A program made the translations under genes and the position numbers. The notes below the pieces were generated by a model. It was not told where the DNA came from and did no database searches. It saw nothing but the letters and a program-made list of their open reading frames with translations. Positions 48,683-60,922 of a stretch of DNA of 64,000 nucleotides are shown here, piece by piece. The DNA comes from Pristionchus mayeri (taxonomy: Eukaryota; Nematoda; Chromadorea; Rhabditida; Neodiplogasteridae). Within the stretch, counting starts at the first letter, position 1, and each line of letters begins with the position of its first letter. The stretch is taken from positions 5,621,613-5,685,612 of the forward strand of contig BTRK01000006.1 of NCBI GenBank assembly GCA_036245805.1. Direction: 5' to 3'.

Positions 48683-50515
48683 GTGCACACAACATGATGA
48701 GAACCAATTCCTTTGCTGCAATACTTTGAAATTATTATCGAAAATCAACATAATATGTTCATAGTAACACTCGACACACCGTGCATGGTTTACTAATCAT
48801 CTGGCACTACCGGCCTTCCCAAGGGAATCGTGCACACGCAACGCGCATTTCACTGTGCAGTAGAAATGATGATCAGGTTAGCTCTTTATCCTTGATCATC
48901 TCGGATTGTACGACTCGGAAGGTCAACCCTGCCCTTTCCTTGTTATGTGGAAGACTGGACGTGAATTCAAAGTGCACTTTTGTTCTTACAATTTCCCAAT
49001 TCAGTCACTGGCAACACGAGATCTACCCGGTGCTGTGCGGGGGAGAATTTGATTGGTACGAGGTGAGCAAGTGTTTTGAATCAAGATAGGTTGTAGCAAA
49101 GTAGTAGTACCATATCGGAACCGCATTTTGTTCAATCCGCCCTTTCAGGAGAACCAGGTAACGGTAGCAGCCTGCTACCACATCGTTGCTTTCACTGACG
49201 TCAACTGGTACCTGCCATAAATCCACTAGTCAAATTGCACAAGATTATCAAATCCGCTAAAATTGATCACATATCTTTACCAACAACCTCCTTCTAAGGT
49301 TTCTCATCACGGGCAGTCCCGCCGTGCTAATGACATCGTTCGACGGTGACGTCTATCGGAATGTGGTGGAGAAGTACAAGGTGATAATTCGGGATGGCCT
49401 GACCGATTTGACCAGCCCAAGTAGTGCTGGAATCTCGGTGCATCGGTATAAATTAACTAATTTTGAACTCACGGATTCCGGGATTTACACACGTTGAACA
49501 TAATGTTGAGTATTTTGCAGCCTCGATTCTTCGCTGTCAACCCGGCAATTTTCGCTTTTCTCGCTAAGGATCCCGGAGGGAGAAAGACGCCACTGTCTTC
49601 AGTTCAAGTAAGTTCAATATCAAGAATGATTTCGTAACTTCTAAAAAGTGAGAGCTGCGAATTTTTTTTTAAAAATAGCCTCCAGTCCAGCCTATAATCG
49701 TGTTATTTGCTTTTTCAGATGATAATGTGCGGCACTGCTCCCCTAAGTCAGGAGCTCAGCGATCAATTTCTTGCCGCTCATCCGAATGTGAAATACATTG
49801 TGCGAGGTATCTTTCCGAGAGTCAAAAACTCTATATATATCCTTCCCTCTCATTATAATGAGATATACATATTCTATTGAATGAACAAATATCATTGGTA
49901 TCCAAATTTTTTTAGCATATGGCATGACCGAGGAGTTCGACTACTCGCATCTTCCATTGCTTCTCGAGGAAGGAGTCAATGCATCCGCAGGCGTAGTATG
50001 CTCCTTATTTGAGCAGAAAGTACGTTCGACTGGTCATTGAATCCCTATTTTCTTGCGGATTCAAACCTACCCGCTTTAACCGTGATATTGTATGTATGCA
50101 TTATGATCAGCCTACTCTGTGTGGGCTCAAAGGAAAGATATATTCTCTGAATTTTGCAGATTGTCGACCCCGACACCCTCGCCACTTGCAAAGCAGGACA
50201 GAGGGGCGAACTGTGGCTGCGCGGTGCGCCCCAGACCGTCGGGTACCTGAGCAGACCCGAGGCCACGAAGGAACTGATTGATGAGCAGGGGTGGATTCAT
50301 ACTGCTGAGGATATAATTGTCTTCATTTTACGCTCAATATTCCTTGCCTGTCGTAATTGAGGCCGCATAGAATGGCCAAAGTTAATGGTATCCCTTCTTA
50401 CTTGTTAGTTTACTCAAACATGGCTCATCGAAAATTATTAACATACCCAAGCGGAGAACAAATTGTAAACATTACAATATGCAGGTGATATCGGGTACAT
50501 CGACAGTCGTGGCAT

Positions 50516-51519
50516 AATTCCATCAGAAATAAAGTACGGTATATATGCTGACGACCTCAAAATCTTTGCTGAAGTTCCAAAATTATCTACCCTTTTACAA
50601 CAAACTATCGATGGGATTGTATCTTGGTCTGCGCAGTGGAGCATGAATCTTTCAGAAACTAAGTGTTCAGTTATGCATTATGGACCCTTAAAGACTCGTG
50701 CAAAATACAATTTGGGCAATACCACTCTTACAGCCGTTAATGTAGTTAAGGATCTCGGTGTCCGAATGTCTCCTGATCTCACCTTTAAAGCTCACATCCT
50801 TAACATTGATTCGAAAGTACGATCTAAGATCAATGTTCTCTTTAAATCATTTAGAAGTTCAGACTCACAAATCTATCTAAAAGCTTACAATGCCTTTATT
50901 TTGCCTCTGGCAATGTATGCTAGCCCCATTTGGAATCCAACTGCCATTGGCCTCACTAATATGCTTGAGTCACTGCAAAGAAACTTTTCTCGTAGATTGT
51001 TTAGAAGATGTGAACTCGATGCCACCACTAGATATTATGACAGAATCAAGTATCTAGGTCTTACAACTTTAGAGCGCAAAAGGATCATCACTGACCTGCT
51101 ATTTCTACATAACTGTGTTCATGGGCATTATAAATTAGACACTTCATTCCTATTTCGTGTTTCACCGATCTCGCACAACCTACGATCTTCACACCCCTTA
51201 CGGCTGTCTATTCCCTACTTAATTAGAACCACTCATTCAACTGTTGTAAGTAGAACTCTTTCTATTTGGAATAGTCTTCCCTTTGATACTGTATCATCAC
51301 CACCGCATCGTTTTCGCTTACTTGCACTCTCCCTTTCCCAAACAGACCTTCCTCTTTCACGTATACGTATTTAATACCACCCCTACTGCCTCGACCCCCT
51401 CCGCAACACAACGAATCGCCATCGAGCGACGTACATTCTATCAACATCATCAAGGAGCTTTCCGAATTTCCTGTTAATTTATGGATGGAATAAAATATTT
51501 GTTTGTATTTGTATTTGTA
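50516..51519 (+). mobile_element. 5'-truncated LINE (CR1/Jockey-like) inside a coding exon
   Basis: The insert carries the C-terminal half of a reverse transcriptase starting at the YADD catalytic box (GIYADDLKIF), then conserved pieces such as VKDLGVRMSPDL, LAMYASPIW and LESLQRNFSRRLF. It stops at 51372-51374. A 3' end follows with ATAAAATATTTG and a TTTGTATTTGTATTTGTAT tail. It splits the synthetase exon between CGTGGCAT and GCTCTACATCG. Its 5' end joins the host frame without a shift. Confidence 0.88.
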
Positions 51520-52944
51520 TGCTCTACATCGTGGATCGAATGAAGGAATTGATCAAAGTGAATTACAAGAACACGACGAATCGGCGATTGTAATTTTGTG
51601 TCCGCTAAGTGGGAACGACGTATCCATACTGACGTCTCTTTTCGACCCACATATCAAGCCTGTGAGGATACTGAAAGATAGAGTAATATTAAAGGTGCCA
51701 CCAGCCGAACTCGAAGGCGTTCTCCTCTCGAACAGCAAAATTCGCGACGCTGCTATTGTCGGAATCCCGGATATGAAAGTGAGAGTTGCTGGTGAAACTG
51801 TGGAGTTGCTGTGAACAGAAAAACGAGGAAAGAAAATATATATTGCACGCGTTGGAGGATATTTTATCCTCTCGAACAGCAAAATTCGCGGGTTTTCAAT
51901 GGAGGAAAACCAATTTGATCCGATATAACATGAATAGATGATTTTTTTGGTAGTACCCCAAGTTATAAATTTATTTTCAGAAATCCACATTTCAGAAAAA
52001 AAAATTTAGAAAAAATATTTCAGAAATAAAAATTTAGAAAGAATCGTGTAAAAACTAATTTCGTAAATTCATTTTTCAGAAATCCAATTTCAGAAATTTC
52101 GTTTCATAAGCTACCGTAATCATGGAATATTCGCCACCTTCTCTTTGACTATTTAGTGTTTAATTATCATTTTAAATATTTTTTCTTGCTCATATTAGCC
52201 TTTCCGTTGTCGTGCCCATCCATAATCATTCTAAACAATGCGAATTTTATGTTTTAATGCGCAGTTCTATTTCCCTGCTACCGTAATCAGCAATTTACGG
52301 AAAATTTTTTCTGAAATCTGACTTTCTCAAAAAAGTTTTCGCAAACTGGATTTTTCAAAAAATATTTCTCAATTTGAATTTCTAAAATTTTTTTCTAAAA
52401 TATATTTTTCTGAAAAATAAATTTCTTTAATGGAATTTCCAAAAATAAATTTCCAATTCGGAGTACTACCATTTTTTTATTGAAGCTTTAATCGTACTCA
52501 GTGTGGTGAACTCGTGCGCGCCTTCGTCGTAAAGGGTGAAACTGACGGAAGGAGAAGTCGAAGAGTATATCACAGGTTCCATTTCATCAGTTTCTTCTCC
52601 TGCAGCAAGAATTTTTTCTTCATTTTTTTACATTATCAAATTCAGACAAACTGGCTGAATTCAAGCGAATTACTGGAGGAGTGGTCTTCGTGGATGCAAT
52701 TCCTCGGTATGAGGGCAACAATGAGGACTGAATGCAATACATGTTTTAGGTCTCCAGCTGGCAAGATTCTGAGACGAGTTCTCAAGGAGGTCCACGGAGC
52801 ATGAATTCTTCTTACGTGAATTATGTAAATTTCCTTATTTGCAGTTTCTCCTAAGTATACTTCTTCTGAGATGTGTGCAATGATTTTGTTATAATATGTA
52901 GCATGTTTTACTCTGACTTGCGCAGTGTGAACTGAATCACTGGC

Positions 52945-53415
52945 AAGATATTATTAGAGATGTAATATGATAAAGTGAATAAATTACCGTATATGTGTGA
53001 TCAGCTGATTCCGCACGATTGAACTGCATCCTCTTTCTGTCGTGTGATAGCATCAATAATGCGATCAAGCGATTGTGACGGCAAAGACAGCAACTGTTTC
53101 GCTGATTCATCTTTGGTGGTATACTGGAAGTGGATTACAAACATAGTAGCGGGCATTTTAATAATCGTCATTCGGGACCGGAAAATAGACCAGAGCGAGA
53201 AAAAGAAAATATATATTTGCATGTGAATTACCATCTCTTGAAGCGAATTATATGCGTTTTGAATTCGCTCTCGTTTTCACTACAATAACATTCCAACTTT
53301 CGAAAATAATCACAAGTTGGTGGAGCAAAATCAGCAAAAGATTCTGACCACTGAGCGGATCGAACGCCCAACCTTCGATCTGGAGTCGAACGCGCTACCA
53401 TTGCGCCAAGCAGTC
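52945..53415. repeat. Duplicated 3' block, copy 1 (pair of 60190-60656)
   Basis: From ATTATTAGAGATG through GTGATCAGCTGATTCCGCAC to a minus-strand tRNA-Trp, this block is almost identical to 60190-60656. Both follow a synthetase copy. AATAAA at about 52978 may serve as its polyadenylation signal. The block shows that gene and tRNA were duplicated together. Confidence 0.9.
53345..53415 (-). tRNA. tRNA-Trp(CCA), one base shorter
   Basis: Same sequence as the 46102 and 60585 genes except that one A is missing at the junction of anticodon stem and variable loop (TCGAAGGTT instead of TCGAAAGGTT), giving 71 nt. All stems can still pair with a 4-base variable loop, so function is possible but less sure. 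A T run follows in the minus direction. Confidence 0.8.
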
Positions 53416-53460
53416 ATCCCTTTTGGTGAGAAATAGACCCTCTTCTGATCTCTTCTGATC

Positions 53461-53499
53461 GATCTGGAGTCGAACGTGCTACCATTGCGCCAAGCAGTC
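53461..53499 (-). pseudogene. 5' half of tRNA-Trp, tandem fragment
   Basis: A local tandem duplication of about 68 bp repeats the first half of the tRNA gene (to the anticodon, one C to T change) plus its upstream AAAGGGATGACTGC leader. It lacks the T arm and acceptor 3' strand. Confidence 0.8.
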
Positions 53500-53519
53500 A
53501 TCCCTTTTGGTGAGAAATA

Positions 53520-54663
53520 GACCCTCTTCTGATCTCAATTAATTCTGAAGGCTAAAATGAATCAAAAGAAGAAGAGCAGAACTTCAAGTGAATTAAAAAA
53601 AACTAACAACATTAATAAAGAGAGATACTCCGCCATATCGGCAATGGCGATCGTAGAGCAGCTTGATCTTTGACGATTTTTGAGTGAGATACTGTATCTT
53701 TTTACCATTTTAGAACTCTTCGTTGTTTGAGCTCAGTGATGAATTTGGAACACTTTATTTTTCACCATCTGAAGAGTTCTAATGACCAGCTCTAAAATGA
53801 AACAGCCCCAAGATAGCCATGTCAGAAGAAATGACTATCTTTATTTTGCAGGCACTCTCACCGGTAAGATTGGCGAGATAATGAAGATAGCTCTTTCTTG
53901 CCTATACATCTCTAGGTAAGATCATTTGTTGAAATAGGCGCGGTCAAAACCGGACAGGTTCGTAGCGGATAAAAGTAAAAGCTCGCCATTCTTTCGCCCG
54001 TACCGCCCTATCGATAGGATTAGAGTGATCCGCAGCCAGATCGTATGCTATAGATATCATCGCAAGAAGTGGCACACTTCATTCCGCGCGCTCTCTCGCC
54101 TATTTGACGGTTGAGTGGGAATGTAGAACTAATACAGTCATTTACTGTGTACGCTGTGCGTTAGTATTGATTGGCACCTTAGAATATCTTCCTCCTTATG
54201 TTGAAAAAGGGGATGTAATAGTCACCATCTTGATACCCTTTTGTACCGTTTGGTGTGCCACCTATATAAGCGCGAAGTGCCATATCTTCGCGTGCTTACT
54301 ATAAAGATAATAGTTCCTGACTACAATGTTGATCAAGCATACGGCTACCGTATTTCCCTTACGGTAGTCCGAAAATTTTTTGCCAAACCATTCCTGGTGA
54401 ATGTTATATTATGTATCTCTACATCGTACAGATCAGTTTGTGGTCAGTGTTGGTTCTTGCGTTGTTGGCCCAGTCCCGCCTTATCGCATTATCCTATCTG
54501 TTGCACGATTGACGAACAAAGGGAAAGATCGAGAGATATAAGAGCTGGATAATGCGCCATTGTCGTTGCTCATTAGACAATTCCTATTTATTTTTGCGTC
54601 AACTAGTATTGTGTATTTTTGTCTCGCAATTGCTTAATGTCGGCTATTCCGAACAACTTCTCT
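53520..54663. other. Spacer between the two synthetase copies, nothing recognised
   Basis: No exon of either synthetase and no other gene recognised. A short imperfect repeat around ATAATAGTTCCTG/CCTTACGGTAGTCC lies at 54300-54370. The promoter of copy 2 should be in its last part, next to the foldback at 54664. Confidence 0.4.
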
Positions 54664-54792
54664 AATTCGCAGTAGAGTTGGTAATTCGGGTCACCGTCTC
54701 TTCATTTTACACACTCTCTCGTCGTGCGACCGGTCGAGAGAGTATGGGAAATGAAGAGTCGGTGAGCCGAATTACGAACTCTACTGCGAATT
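54664..54792. repeat. Foldback ending 10 bp upstream of the copy-2 start codon
   Basis: AATTCGCAGTAGAGTTGG ... AACTCTACTGCGAATT with inner arms GTCTCTTCATTTTACACACT and its near reverse complement. The core is GCGACCGGTCGAGAGAG. The right end merges into ATTCGCAG, a possible splice acceptor just before the ATG at 54803. No such element is seen before copy 1. Confidence 0.75.
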
Positions 54793-54802
54793 ATTCGCAG
54801 AC

Positions 54803-57800
54803 ATGGCTGCAACCTCGATATCTCGGAACCACCAATTTCTCGAACAGTGGAGAACGACGCTGAACGATGTTTGTTGTACTGTCGATTAGAAAGATCAAAT
54901 GTCATCATTATCCTTTCAGGAAGATCACCGATCTAATTATCTCGTTATCAATTAGAAAGGTCAAATATCAAATATCTTTAGGAAGTCATCAAATCACCCT
55001 GCACGGCCGTTCCGATGCCCGAATAGTCGCTCATCGAGAGGGTGCTGCGGTCTCTGAGAGTGCATGCTGGGAAGTTCCCCGAGAAGAAGGCGGTGGTACA
55101 TCATCATGCATTTTTCATAAATATTTATCCATTAGTTCATAATATATCATGTTTCGATGGGGATCTTGCTTTCTAGCTTGCTTCAGTATTTAGAGATTAT
55201 ATCGTGTGTTTTGATTAGTTCATCTTCAGAACTTCGCGTCGTACCCTAGAAGATGGATAGTTCGCGGGATTTTTTTTTTCAAATTATGAATTGATCTTTG
55301 ATCTTTGGTATTCCAGATCGAGGCAGAAAACCAGGCTCGCTCGCTGACTTATCAGGAGATTCATGACCAAGTAGGAATATTCTAGAAATGAATCCAATTT
55401 TTTGAACAGTCCATTGTTTTGGTTAACATAATGAAGGTACCAAGTGACGTTACAGCAGATTCATGATCGTGTGAGTTGTATGATCATTAATAGTGGCTAC
55501 TCCAGTGTATTTCAAATAATGTTCTTAGGCCCTTTCCTTCGCCGCATTTCTCACTTCTCGCGGCTTCGCAATGGGCGATCGATTGACTGCAGCCTTACCG
55601 AACTCAATCGAGCAAGTGCTTATCATTATTTTTTAATAAATTTTTTTCTTGAAATATTGATTGGTTCATATAGTAAATGACCTAATAATTTCCCCCGCAA
55701 CAATGTTATCAGTTCTTACAAATCGTTTGATCACCACTGGGTTTGCCATTATGCTCAAGAAGCTTCGTGGTCGCACATTGCAAGTTGCGATAACGATAAA
55801 TATATGTTTAGATGGCCGGTACTTCACCTCGGCACTTGGGCTGCAGGAGGAGCTGTAGTAGGATCGAGCCCAGCATTTAAGCTATGTAAGGTTTACATAA
55901 AATAACAAGACAAAGTAGGGTATCAAATCGGTGCCTTGTAGATCTCCAAATCCATCGACCTAATTTCTAAAAAAATATCTGACACAATTTATTTTACCTA
56001 ATCCGAAGTGTGATAAGCTCGATTGATAGGACAGTCGCGTGACAAGTTTTGGAGTTGCAGGTTCTGAGATAATTGAGTCTCAATTATCTCCCCCACCCTC
56101 AGTTTAGAGTATTTCAGACGAGACAACTTACCAGCTGACAGACTCCTTCGCCACGGTAGTTATGGTGGCAGAGGAGCAGCTTGGGATGATCATGGAAGCT
56201 GCGAAAGAATGCCCTGCGGTTAAGGTCAGCGGACTTCTTGAATCTTTTTTTTAAAGATTTTGGCATTGTTTCTGTAGTGCCAAAGCAACAAACGCTCCTT
56301 AGTAATTGAACATACATCGCACATTTTCCAATAGGCTAACATTTCAAACATATATGTCCGTTTTGTATCACATATTCTTACCTTACTAAACCTTGTCAAG
56401 TATTATTCCTAGTTGAGCGTAAGTACACCTAGCAATGCCGTTATAAGTGGGAGGCCGTTTTTAGAGAAATTATTATCTTTTTACAGACGATCATCTGCGT
56501 TCGGTCCTCTAAGACTCCTCTGCCTGAAGGAGTCGTCAACTTTGGAGAGACCATACGACAGCGACCACTGGATGAGCTAGCACCTGGTGAGAGACGGACA
56601 AGAGACTAGAGTAGTGATGACAAATCGATGATTGCTTTACTCATTTTGAATAACGTATGATTTCTGCAGTAACGCTCGACACTCCATGCATGGTGTACTA
56701 CTCGTCTGGCACCACCGGTCTTCCCAAAGGAATCGTCCACACGCATCGAACATTTCATTGCGCTGTCGAACTGATGATCAGGTTTTGATCTTGATTTAGT
56801 AATTATATTTTAAGGCAATTTTGTCTGATTTTTTTGTCAAGTTTCAATTGTGGTAGATAGTTCGTGAGCTTAGCTCCCGAAATTGACTAAACAAATTTTT
56901 TAATTGAAACCTATTCAATTATCATTTGTGCGACTCGAATAAGTTTGCGAAATCAATTTTTCAATTCAGCCATTGGCAGCACGAGATTTACCCAATACTC
57001 TGCGAGGGCGATTTTGACTGGTACCAGGTGGGTCTGGTGTTGGTACCTCGATAGGATCCAAGACTAGCTGTGCACTGGGCGTCCAGATTGGTACCGCTAT
57101 TCTTTTGACACTAGTTCTGGTCTGTTTGATTTCAAAAAAAATCTCTATACATTCATATATCCGACATTTATCTTTGTTCCAAATCGGATTTTGCAGGAGC
57201 ATCAGGTTATAAGTGCCGCCTGCTACCATCTGAACTGGTATTTACAATTTAATTACAATAAACGTACGCGCATATTTTAGTTCAATATCGATATTACTCT
57301 TCGGCATCTTTCGATTGTATATTGACGATTAAAAGTCATTTAAATTTTCATCAAATGTACGAATTTGAGCGAATACTGCGACTCCTTCTTTAATACCCTT
57401 TTTTCTATATACTTTATACAGGTTTCTCATCACGGGCAGCCCCGTCGTCTTAATGAAATCGTTCGATGGTGAAGTATATCGCGATGCAATTGAGATGTAC
57501 AAGGTAGAGAGTACAACTTGTACAACTGGGCGGAGCTTGCAGCTTCTAAGTTATGCTCCCACTATAGATATGTGATAATTGAGGAGAAGTGAAGCTCGTA
57601 GTTTTCTTTACTTTTCCTTGATTTCAGCAATCGAATTTAAAACATAGCCGAGATATACATATTCATCAAAAAAATGATTGCAGCCCCGATATCTCAGCGT
57701 AAACCCGGCAATATTTTCGTATCTCTCCAAGGATTCAGTTGGGAGAAAGACACCATTGTCTTCAGTGCAAGTAAGCGAAATATATTTGAAATGATTTCAC

Positions 57801-60020
57801 CTGATAATTTCTGCGAAATTTCCAACAGTTATTTTTCTTTCACATGTACATATTTGTTGTGATTTTTAAGATGATATTGTGTGCATCAGCACCTCTCAGC
57901 CAGGAGCTCAGCGATGAATTTCTCGCCGCCCATCCAAATGTGAAGTACGTAGTGCAAGGTAATCTTATTTTTGCAATAATTATATATTTTAATTGTACGT
58001 GCCGTATATTTCATTTAACCGTCAACCGTTTCAATTCGTGATTTCAACGTGTGCACATTAAAGGAGGAGTAAACTCAAAATTCAATGTGTGAAGCTATCA
58101 TATGCACGGCCTAGAGCTCCACAACGACAAGAAGCTCCGAAATTTTCGCATTGATATCTCCATTCCGAACAGAGTTATAGCTAGTTGGCTGAGAGCCAGA
58201 TCAGGGAAAGCTCAGGGAATGGGGCGAGATAGCACGCGACTTGAAGAGAGTGCGTTCCTATGTGAAACATATTCCAACCGGGCGCGCGTTTGCATGGTTT
58301 CGATCCCCACTAGTTTTTGACAAAACTTCAAGATATTTGAACTCGCGCACTTCCCTGGCCCATCAAGCATCCATGGCACTCGCCCAACTAATCATAACTC
58401 TGTTGATAGTAGAAATATGAATGTAATTTTTTCGGAGCCTTTAGTCGTTAAGAGGAGCTAGGTCATGGTAATGATAGGGTCCAAAGTTGAACTTTGCCTT
58501 CAGTCCTCCTTTAATGTGGGCAATCTTCTTGCAAACACACGAATAATAATTTGTTTTTGACTGGTAGCAACCTCCAGGTTGTGAATGAAAATTCCTTAAC
58601 GAATGTCCTACATAAAAACACCAATATGTTGGTTTAAAAAATGCAAAAAAATATATAAGTTGAGGCTACGGCATGACTGAGATCGATTACTCTCATCTTC
58701 CACTGCTTCTTGAGGAAGGAGTAAATGCATCTGCTGGCGTAGTTGCCTCCTTCTTCGAACAGAAAGTGTGTTAGACTTATCTAATTCACGTTCTCTCTTT
58801 AATTTATATGTATTTCCTAGGGGTTTTTTCGTTCACATGCATATAATTGCAGATTGTTAACCCTGACAACATCGCTCCGTGCAAACCAGGAGAGAGGGGC
58901 GAACTGTGGGTACGCGGAGCGGCCCAGACAATAGGATATCTGAACAAACCAGAGGCTACGAAGGACTTGATCGACGAACAAGGATGGATACATACTGGTT
59001 TGATAATTTACCGTTGAGTACAAACAGTGAATTCAAAAATATAAAGTTCAATTGTATTCAATTTTATACGGATATTCAGCGACAGTAGTAGGTAGTGGTG
59101 ATTTTAGTACTGGACTAGAGTTAGAGAAACGAAACCACGGTATCTTCATTAAACGTTCCGAAAGCGCTTATAGAATAGAAATAAAGTGATATCGTTTCTC
59201 GAAATCTACACTGGACTGGCCGATTGTTCTCAAACATATCATGGAATGTGCACGGGCCTTTACTTGTAGGTGACATCGGCTACATCGATAATCGTGGTCT
59301 TCTCTACATCGTTGATCGCATCAAGGAGCTGATCAAAGTGAACTACAATAATACGACGAATCGGGTTCGACATTCAAATCTCAGTATGCAGGATTGTATT
59401 GGAAATTTGAATGCTGAATTTTGAAGTATCAACCCCATTCTGCATTGCATATTGCAACGGACGATGGGCGCAAATGAGGGTGCGTTGATTGCGACGCAGT
59501 AATAATTATTTGCCAGGTGCCTCCAGCCGAACTGGAAGGCGTTCTCCTCTCTAACAACAAAATTCGTGATGCAGCTATTGTGGGAATCCCGGATATTAAA
59601 GTGAGTTTTTTTGGAGAACAAAATATCATTGTTAAAAAATATTCAATAAATTTCAATAAACGCATCCATTGCTTATTCCATTATGAAGATGGGTAAACTC
59701 GTCGTTTTTTTCCAGTATGGTAAACTCGTGCGCGCCTTCGTCGTAAAGGCTGATGAGAAATTGATGGAAGAAGAAGTCGAGGAATTTATCGCAGGTTCCA
59801 TTTTTTGCAGTTTCTTCTATTACAGCCAGATCCGTTTCATTGTTCACAATGACATGTTCAGACAAACTGGCTGAATTCAAGCGAATTACGGGTGGAGTAG
59901 TCTTCGTGGATGCAATTCCTCGGTATGAGGGCAACAATGAGGACTGAATGCAATACATGTTTTAGGTCTCCAGCTGGCAAGATTCTGAGACGCGTCCTCA
60001 AGGAGGTCCATGGAGCATGA
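54803..60020 (+). CDS. Acyl-CoA synthetase / 4CL-like (ANL family), copy 2, nearly intact
   Basis: An AMP-forming ligase that would activate a carboxylic acid with ATP and load it on CoA. Exons: 54803-54868, 54982-55095, 55317-55370, 55529-55615, 55812-55885, 56118-56224, 56487-56586, 56670-56781, 56970-57027, 57197-57237, 57422-57503, 57684-57770, 57871-57958, 58665-58765, 58853-58997, 59270-59364, 59517-59600, 59716-59794, 59862-59922, 59966-60020; about 563 residues, normal for the family. Motifs: YYSSGTTGLPKG (phosphate loop), GYGMTE, GELWVRG, GWIHTGDIGYI, IVDRIKELIKV and PRSPAGKILRR. No peroxisomal SKL end. Against function: TAG in frame at 55024-55026 (a Glu in copy 1) and a one-base phase mismatch between exons 4 and 5. 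It may be a young pseudogene or carry a sequencing error. Confidence 0.82.
59108..59219. repeat. Foldback remnant in a copy-2 intron
   Basis: GGACTAGAGTTAGAGAAACG and ATCGTTTCTCGAAATCTAC form the arms; the middle has decayed. Same family as 4569-4720. It lies between exons ending 58997 and starting 59270, where copy 1 has no equivalent. Confidence 0.6.
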
Positions 60021-60189
60021 ATACTTCTACTTTAAACTGACATGTAAATTGTGTGCGCTTTTTTTTGTAGTTCCTTCTAAGTATACTGCTCGCGTCGTTA
60101 CTCCACCTGAGCTGTGTGCAATCTTTTTTTCGGATAAACACTTTTTACTTGGAATAGCTCAGAGTGAAGTCAATTCTTCTCATAAAATA

Positions 60190-60656
60190 TTATTAGAGAT
60201 GCAATATGATAAAGTGAATAAATTACCGTATATGCGTGATCAGCTGATTCCGCACGAATGAACTGTATCATCTTTCTGTCGTGTGATAGCATCAATAATG
60301 CGATCAAGCGATTGTGACGGCAAAGACAGCAACTGTTTCGCTGATTCATCTTTGGTGGTATACTGGAAGTGGATTACAAACATAGTAGCGGGCATTTTAA
60401 TAATCGTCATTCGGGACCGGAAAATAGACCAGAGCGAGAAAAAGAAAATAAATATTTGCATGTGAATTACCATCTCTTGAAGCGAATTATATGCGTTTTG
60501 AATTCGCTCTTCGTTTTCACTACAATAACATTCCAACTTTCGAAAATAATCACAAGTTGGTGGAGCAAATCCAGCAAAAGATTATGACCACTGAGCGGAT
60601 CGAACGCCCAACCTTTCGATCTGGAGTCGAACGCGCTACCATTGCGCCAAGCAGTC
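60190..60656. repeat. Duplicated 3' block, copy 2
   Basis: Near-identical partner of 52945-53415, including GTGAATAAATTACCGTATAT and the whole tRNA-Trp. The two were probably copied with the synthetase gene in a single tandem duplication of roughly 7 kb. Confidence 0.9.
60585..60656 (-). tRNA. tRNA-Trp(CCA)
   Basis: A full 72-nt gene identical to the plus-strand copy at 46102: acceptor, D, anticodon (CCA) and T stems all pair. A TTTT terminator follows in the minus direction (TCATAATCTTTTGC). Confidence 0.93.
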
Positions 60657-60922
60657 ATGTCTTAAGCGGGAAACGCACGCTCTTCTGAACAGTTGGAGAA
60701 GGCATGTATTGCGCATTGCATTGTTCAGCTCATGTATCCTCACACTCACACTTCTTCAATTATGCACCTTGTTCGCATCGAAATTGGAAACGAGCGGCGT
60801 TGCGCTACCAATCCGGCATGCGCCTTCCTTTTTTCATGTGCTATCTCACCAGTTTTCCAATCACTAGAGCGGTACATTATTTGTATAGCTGAAAGGACTC
60901 ATACTTCACCATGCATGCCTTC

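Larger units (their letters stand above)
47277..52804 (+). pseudogene. Acyl-CoA synthetase / 4CL-like (ANL family), copy 1, dead
   Basis: The ancestral enzyme would join a carboxylic acid to CoA through an acyl-AMP. Exons: 47277-47336, 47393-47506, 47628-47681, 47774-47996, 48147-48253, 48385-48484, 48765-48876, 49005-49062, 49149-49207, 49299-49380, 49521-49607, 49719-49806, 49916-50019, 50160-50304, 50485-50515 plus about 51520-51580, 51695-51778, 52502-52575, 52646-52706, 52750-52804. Recognisable motifs: SSGTTGLPKG, YGMTE, GELWLRG, GWIHT/GDIGYID and SPAGKILRR with the catalytic Lys. Lesions: TAA at 48794-48796 just before SSGTTG, a LINE in the GDIGYID exon, loss of the GT donor at 50305 (copy 2 has it) and a frameshift in the 52502 exon. 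A MITE sits in the 48484/48765 intron. Confidence 0.88.
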
